Assembly: GCF_002901845.1 (NCBI RefSeq)
Contig: NZ_PPQE01000025.1
Span: 947,686 to 1,011,685, forward strand
DNA length: 64,000 nt
Direction: 5' to 3'
From: Staphylococcus hominis subsp. hominis
GTDB taxonomy: Bacteria; Bacillota; Bacilli; Staphylococcales; Staphylococcaceae
The notes under the pieces were generated by a model. It searched no databases. It was not told where the DNA came from and worked only from the letters and a program-made list of their open reading frames with translations. Shown in pieces: positions 61,195 through 64,000 of the stretch (its first letter is position 1; the number at the start of each line of letters is the position of its first letter). The position numbers and the translations under genes were made by a program.

Positions 61195-63084
61195 TTAATC
61201 ATTAAATGTACGTTTTTCTATTTTACTATTTGCTTTTTCAGCTCTTTGTTGTTGCTTTGGCGTTTTGTTTTTATTTTGATTTTTTTGATTCTGATTTTTA
61301 CGTTTTTGATTATGTTTTTTATTTTTTTGATTTGAATTTGATTGAGATGGTTGATGTTGGTGAGTAATAACTCCTTTTTCAAATTTAGCATCATGGTGAG
61401 TTTGTTTATTTTTTGTTATTTCTTCATCTTTATTAAATGACTTATGATTTTTAGTTATCAAATTAGGCACTTTATCATATTTAGAAGATGTTATTGGTGC
61501 CTCCTCAAATAATTTTTGAGTATTACTTGCTACATCTTTATTATCTTTTAACTTAGCTTGCTTAGTTCTAGCTGCCGATGCAATTTTAGAAGCTTGTGAT
61601 TCATTTTCGCTGTTTTGAGTTTGATGACTTCTTGCTGGATTAGATAATTGATTTATTTCTGATTCATTTTGAACTGCACGACGTTGTGCTGCAAGTGCAT
61701 CTGTTTCTTCTTGTTTTTCATCTTTAGCGATTGCTTCTTTTTTGGCTTCTTGTATTTCTTGCGCTTGTGGTGATTCGTCTGCTAAATTACTTGATGTTTC
61801 TGATTGAATTGCTCGACGTTGTGCTGTAAGTGCATCTGTTTCTTCTTGTTTTTCATCTTTAGCAATTGCTTCTTTTTTGGCTTTTTGTATTTCTTGCGCT
61901 TGTGGCGATTCGTCTGCTAAGTTAGTTGACAACTCATCTTTAATAGCATTTTGTTGTGCTACAATTTCTTCTGCACTATTATGTTCATTATTAAAATAAT
62001 TATTTTCTTTTACTGTAGTTTCAGCTTTAGCTTCTTGTATTTCTTTTGCTAATGGTGATTCATCTGCTAAATGATTTGATGTTTCTGATTGAATTGCTCG
62101 ACGTTGTGCTGCAAGCTCATCGGAAGAAATACTTGTATTTTTTCTATTTTTTAAGTCTTCAATTTTATGTCTTACATTATCAATTGTTTCTTCTGTTTGT
62201 TGTTTAATACTATAATAATTATCTTTAACTTCTTGTTCTTTTGCTTTTAAATCCTCAATTTTTTGGTTTGCTTTATTTTTAGTTAAAAGTCCAATAGTTG
62301 AGCCAATGATTGCACCAGTAATAAAGCTAACAATAAAATGTTTACGAGACTTAAATCTCGGATCGTTATAATAAGTTTTATAATCAATCTCTTGATTAGT
62401 ATCACTAGCAGCTTGATTTGAGAATTTTGGATGATTATAACTCTCATAGTCATCACGATTATAATGTGGTGTATTAACAAAGTTGTTTTGATCTAGTTGA
62501 TTTACACCATGACCGTGTAAGTCATTACCTGAGTTATTTGTCTCAAATGCATCTCTATCGTAATGTTTTGTCGCATTTGTATGCACATCACCATTAGGTT
62601 GATTTACGCCACGACCATGTAAGTCATTACCTGAGTTATTTGTCTCAAATGCATCTCTATCGTAATGTTTTGTCGCATTTGTGTACACATCACCATTAGG
62701 TTGATTTACGCCACGACCATGTAAGTCATTACCTGAGTTATTTGTTTCAAATGCATCTCTATCGTAATGTTTTGTCGCATTACTTTGCGCTACGTCCTCT
62801 TGTTGATTCGCACCTCTACCATGTAAATCATTACCAGTGTTGTTCGTTTCAAATGCATCTCTATCGTAGTGTTTTGTTGCATTACTTTGCGCTACGTCCT
62901 CTTGTTGATTCGCACCTCTACCATGTAAATCATTACCAGTGTTGTTCGTTTCAAATGTATCTCTATCATAGTGTTTTGTCGCACTACTTTGCGCTACGTC
63001 TTCTTGTTGATTCGCACCTCTACCATGTAAATCATTGCTAGTGTTGTTCGTCTCAAATGAGTCACGATTATATTTCTTACTCAT
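61195..63084 (-). CDS. YtxH-domain protein with two tandem repeat arrays
   Basis: The 629-residue protein starts MSKKYNRDSFETNN (ATG at 63084, after TAGGAGGA; an upstream start adds 19 residues). Residues 5-207 are six tandem units of about 34 residues (YDRDAFETNNSGNDLHGRG...) with a decayed seventh. Residues 248-267 are a glycine-zipper hydrophobic segment (FITGAIIGSTIGLLT) typical of YtxH proteins, followed by a coiled coil (about 270-315). Residues 321-475 hold a second repeat (AAQRRAIQSETSSNLADESP), and residues 577-620 form a Lys/Gln/Asn-rich basic tail. The function is unknown. It is downstream of ytxG and probably stress-induced. Confidence 0.9.
   Translation of the reverse strand: MSKKYNRDSFETNNTSNDLHGRGANQQEDVAQSSATKHYDRDTFETNNTGNDLHGRGANQQEDVAQSNATKHYDRDAFETNNTGNDLHGRGANQQEDVAQSNATKHYDRDAFETNNSGNDLHGRGVNQPNGDVYTNATKHYDRDAFETNNSGNDLHGRGVNQPNGDVHTNATKHYDRDAFETNNSGNDLHGHGVNQLDQNNFVNTPHYNRDDYESYNHPKFSNQAASDTNQEIDYKTYYNDPRFKSRKHFIVSFITGAIIGSTIGLLTKNKANQKIEDLKAKEQEVKDNYYSIKQQTEETIDNVRHKIEDLKNRKNTSISSDELAAQRRAIQSETSNHLADESPLAKEIQEAKAETTVKENNYFNNEHNSAEEIVAQQNAIKDELSTNLADESPQAQEIQKAKKEAIAKDEKQEETDALTAQRRAIQSETSSNLADESPQAQEIQEAKKEAIAKDEKQEETDALAAQRRAVQNESEINQLSNPARSHQTQNSENESQASKIASAARTKQAKLKDNKDVASNTQKLFEEAPITSSKYDKVPNLITKNHKSFNKDEEITKNKQTHHDAKFEKGVITHQHQPSQSNSNQKNKKHNQKRKNQNQKNQNKNKTPKQQQRAEKANSKIEKRTFND
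61660..62124 (-). repeat. Second coding repeat array (ADESP type)
   Basis: Within the YtxH-type gene, about four units coding for AAQRRAIQSET...LADESPxAxEIQEAKKE recur at residues 321, 371, 416 and 462. Units 2 and 3 are almost identical at DNA level (for example around 61690-61760 and 61810-61880), which points to recent duplication. Confidence 0.85.
62464..63072 (-). repeat. First coding repeat array, 102-base units
   Basis: Six head-to-tail units of 102 bases (the last 99) code for 34 residues each. Two sub-types exist: units 1-3 carry ANQQEDVAQSNATKH and units 4-5 carry VNQPNGDVxTNATKH. Neighbours within a sub-type differ by only a few bases, showing recent expansion. The array is in frame, so copy number can change without breaking the gene. 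Confidence 0.92.
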
Positions 63085-63102
63085 ATTTATTCCTCCTATA
63101 AG

Positions 63103-63142
63103 AAATGCACTTAAACAAGTAAAAACCTCATTTAAGTGCATT
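63103..63142 (-). terminator. Hairpin between ytxG and the repeat protein gene
   Basis: On the minus strand AAATGCACTTAAA pairs with TTTAAGTGCATTT over a 15-base loop. It lies between the ytxG stop and the next ribosome site. The short following T stretch makes it an attenuator or processing site rather than a strong terminator. Confidence 0.5.
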
Positions 63143-63155
63143 TGATTGAATCATA

Positions 63156-63653
63156 TTAAAAGTTTTTCTCAACGTTTGTAGTGTAATTTTGATTTGCATC
63201 ATTAGCTACAGAGTTAGCTCTGTAGTTTGCACTTCCTCTACGATAGTGTCTATTTTGCCATTTGTCAGCAATTTCCATTGCAACATTTGACCATTGAACT
63301 ACTTGAGAAATTTTATCTTCATTTTGAGAAATATTATGTGTGATTGAGTTAGTTACACGATCAACTGAGCTATTTAAAGTTTGAACTGAGTCGCCAATAC
63401 CTTTAACACCATCAACAACAGAGTTTAAACGTTCAACTTTACCTTGAATGTCTTCAGTTAAGCGATTAGCTTTATGAAGTAAATCAGTAGTTTCACGAGT
63501 AATACCTTGAACTTGACCTTCAACACCATCAAGTGTTTTAGCCACATGATCTAAATTTTTCTTAACTGAAATTAAAACTACGACAATTCCAATACATAAA
63601 ATTAAAAATGCGATTGCAGCAATAATTCCAGCAATTGGTAAAATCCAATGCAT
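63156..63653 (-). CDS. ytxG: DUF948 membrane protein, YtxG family
   Basis: The 165-residue protein has one N-terminal membrane helix (about 7-30, AGIIAAIAFLILCIGIVVVL) followed by a coiled-coil DUF948 region (about 30-130) with heptads of Val, Leu and Ile, and a polar tail. In Bacillus ytxG and ytxH form a general-stress operon next to murC and ccpA; the same order holds here. Its job is unknown. The ATG follows TAGGAGGC. A SigB-type promoter lies upstream. Confidence 0.88.
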   Translation of the reverse strand: MHWILPIAGIIAAIAFLILCIGIVVVLISVKKNLDHVAKTLDGVEGQVQGITRETTDLLHKANRLTEDIQGKVERLNSVVDGVKGIGDSVQTLNSSVDRVTNSITHNISQNEDKISQVVQWSNVAMEIADKWQNRHYRRGSANYRANSVANDANQNYTTNVEKNF

Positions 63654-63702
63654 AAAAAACGCCTCCTAAATATTCTTTTAAAATAAAAGTCATTAATTAT
63701 AA

Positions 63703-63727
63703 ATACCCATAATAATTATATATAAAC
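63703..63727 (-). promoter_or_regulatory. SigB-type promoter of ytxG-ytxH
   Basis: On the minus strand GTTTAT (63722-63727) and GGGTAT (63703-63708) are separated by 13 bases. The SigB consensus is GTTTAA-N12-15-GGGTAT, so only one base differs. It lies 50 bases before ytxG, whose Bacillus counterpart is a SigB-regulated general stress gene. Confidence 0.7.
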
Positions 63728-63730
63728 ATA

Positions 63731-64000
63731 TTAGAATTCTTTTGACATACCAATTTTTTCTTCATAAGCACGTTGAATTTTTTGAATATCTCCGGCGCCC
63801 ATAAATAGAATAACAGCATTATCAAATTTTTCTAATACATCAATACTATTTTCATCGATTAACGCAGATCCGTCAATACGATTTATTAAATCTTGGATAG
63901 TTAATTCTCCAGTATTTTCACGTATTGAACCAAAAATTTCACATAAAAATACGTGGTCTGCTTTACTTAATGCATCAGCAAATTCATCTAAGAAAGCTTG
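63731..64000 (-). CDS. murC: UDP-N-acetylmuramate-L-alanine ligase, 5' end outside window
   Basis: Only the last 89 codons and the stop are visible. They read through [18 protein letters not shown] and [18 protein letters not shown] to the C-terminus GMSKEF, matching the third domain of MurC, the cytoplasmic ligase that adds L-alanine to UDP-MurNAc. The gene order murC-ytxG-ytxH-aroA-ccpA is conserved with Bacillus, which supports the call. Confidence 0.9.
   Translation of the reverse strand, partial: QAFLDEFADALSKADHVFLCEIFGSIRENTGELTIQDLINRIDGSALIDENSIDVLEKFDNAVILFMGAGDIQKIQRAYEEKIGMSKEF

Noticed and set aside
62464..63072. Regular 102-base direct repeats that could suggest a CRISPR or satellite array
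   Set aside because: They are in frame within one gene, have no unique spacers, and the protein repeat (YDRDAFETNN...) is well preserved.

Overview
The window is AT-rich, low-GC Firmicute DNA and is clearly a Staphylococcus core-chromosome segment. The gene order (lysP, thrS, dnaI, dnaB, nrdR, gapB, coaE, mutM, polA, phoRP, icd, citZ, cycA, pyk, pfkA, accAD, dnaE, nrnA and on through ackA, thiI, ezrA, rpsD, serA, nagE, htrA, tyrS, fhs, ccpA, aroA, ytxH, ytxG, murC) is the one I recall for S. aureus, and parts of it match Bacillus subtilis. Two departures from the S. aureus order (no intact malic enzyme gene, no acsA-acuA-acuC block) and the protein sequences suggest a coagulase-negative species. 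I cannot name the species. I see no transposase, phage gene, CRISPR array, rRNA or tRNA.

Layout. 1-17.5 kb: a lysine permease under a lysine riboswitch, threonyl-tRNA synthetase under a T-box, the primosome loaders dnaB/dnaI with nrdR, gluconeogenic gapB behind a dense control region, coaE-mutM-polA, the phoPR two-component system, and the TCA pair citZ-icd. 17.5-30.4 kb: a divergent amino-acid permease, pyk-pfkA, accDA, the decayed remains of a malic enzyme gene, then dnaE, nrnA and ytoI. 30.5-45 kb: two universal stress proteins, a metallo-hydrolase, an M24 peptidase, alanine dehydrogenase, acetate kinase with an adjacent methyltransferase, tpx, a TSUP permease, thiI with its cysteine desulfurase, ezrA, a methionine sulfoxide reductase, and rpsD. 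45-56.5 kb: an OsmC protein, a class V aminotransferase overlapping serA, a HAD phosphatase, the GlcNAc PTS permease, an acyltransferase, htrA, tyrS under a T-box, and a monofunctional glycosyltransferase. 56.7-64 kb: fhs, ccpA, the chorismate mutase-DAHP synthase, a large repeat-rich YtxH-type protein, its YtxG partner, and the 3' end of murC.

How it fits together. Central carbon metabolism dominates: pfkA, pyk, gapB, citZ, icd, ackA, ald, nagE and fhs, with the regulator ccpA in the same window. Matches to the CcpA cre consensus lie in front of gapB, ald, nagE and fhs, and gapB also carries a perfect inverted pair of CcpN-type boxes over its -10. Loss of malic enzyme, and the apparent absence of acetyl-CoA synthetase from its usual place, would change how this strain handles malate/pyruvate and acetate. 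Aminoacyl-tRNA synthetase and permease genes use RNA switches. The YtxG-YtxH pair is preceded by a sequence matching the SigB promoter consensus. Its YtxH member carries two unrelated tandem repeat arrays of unknown function and is the most unusual gene here.
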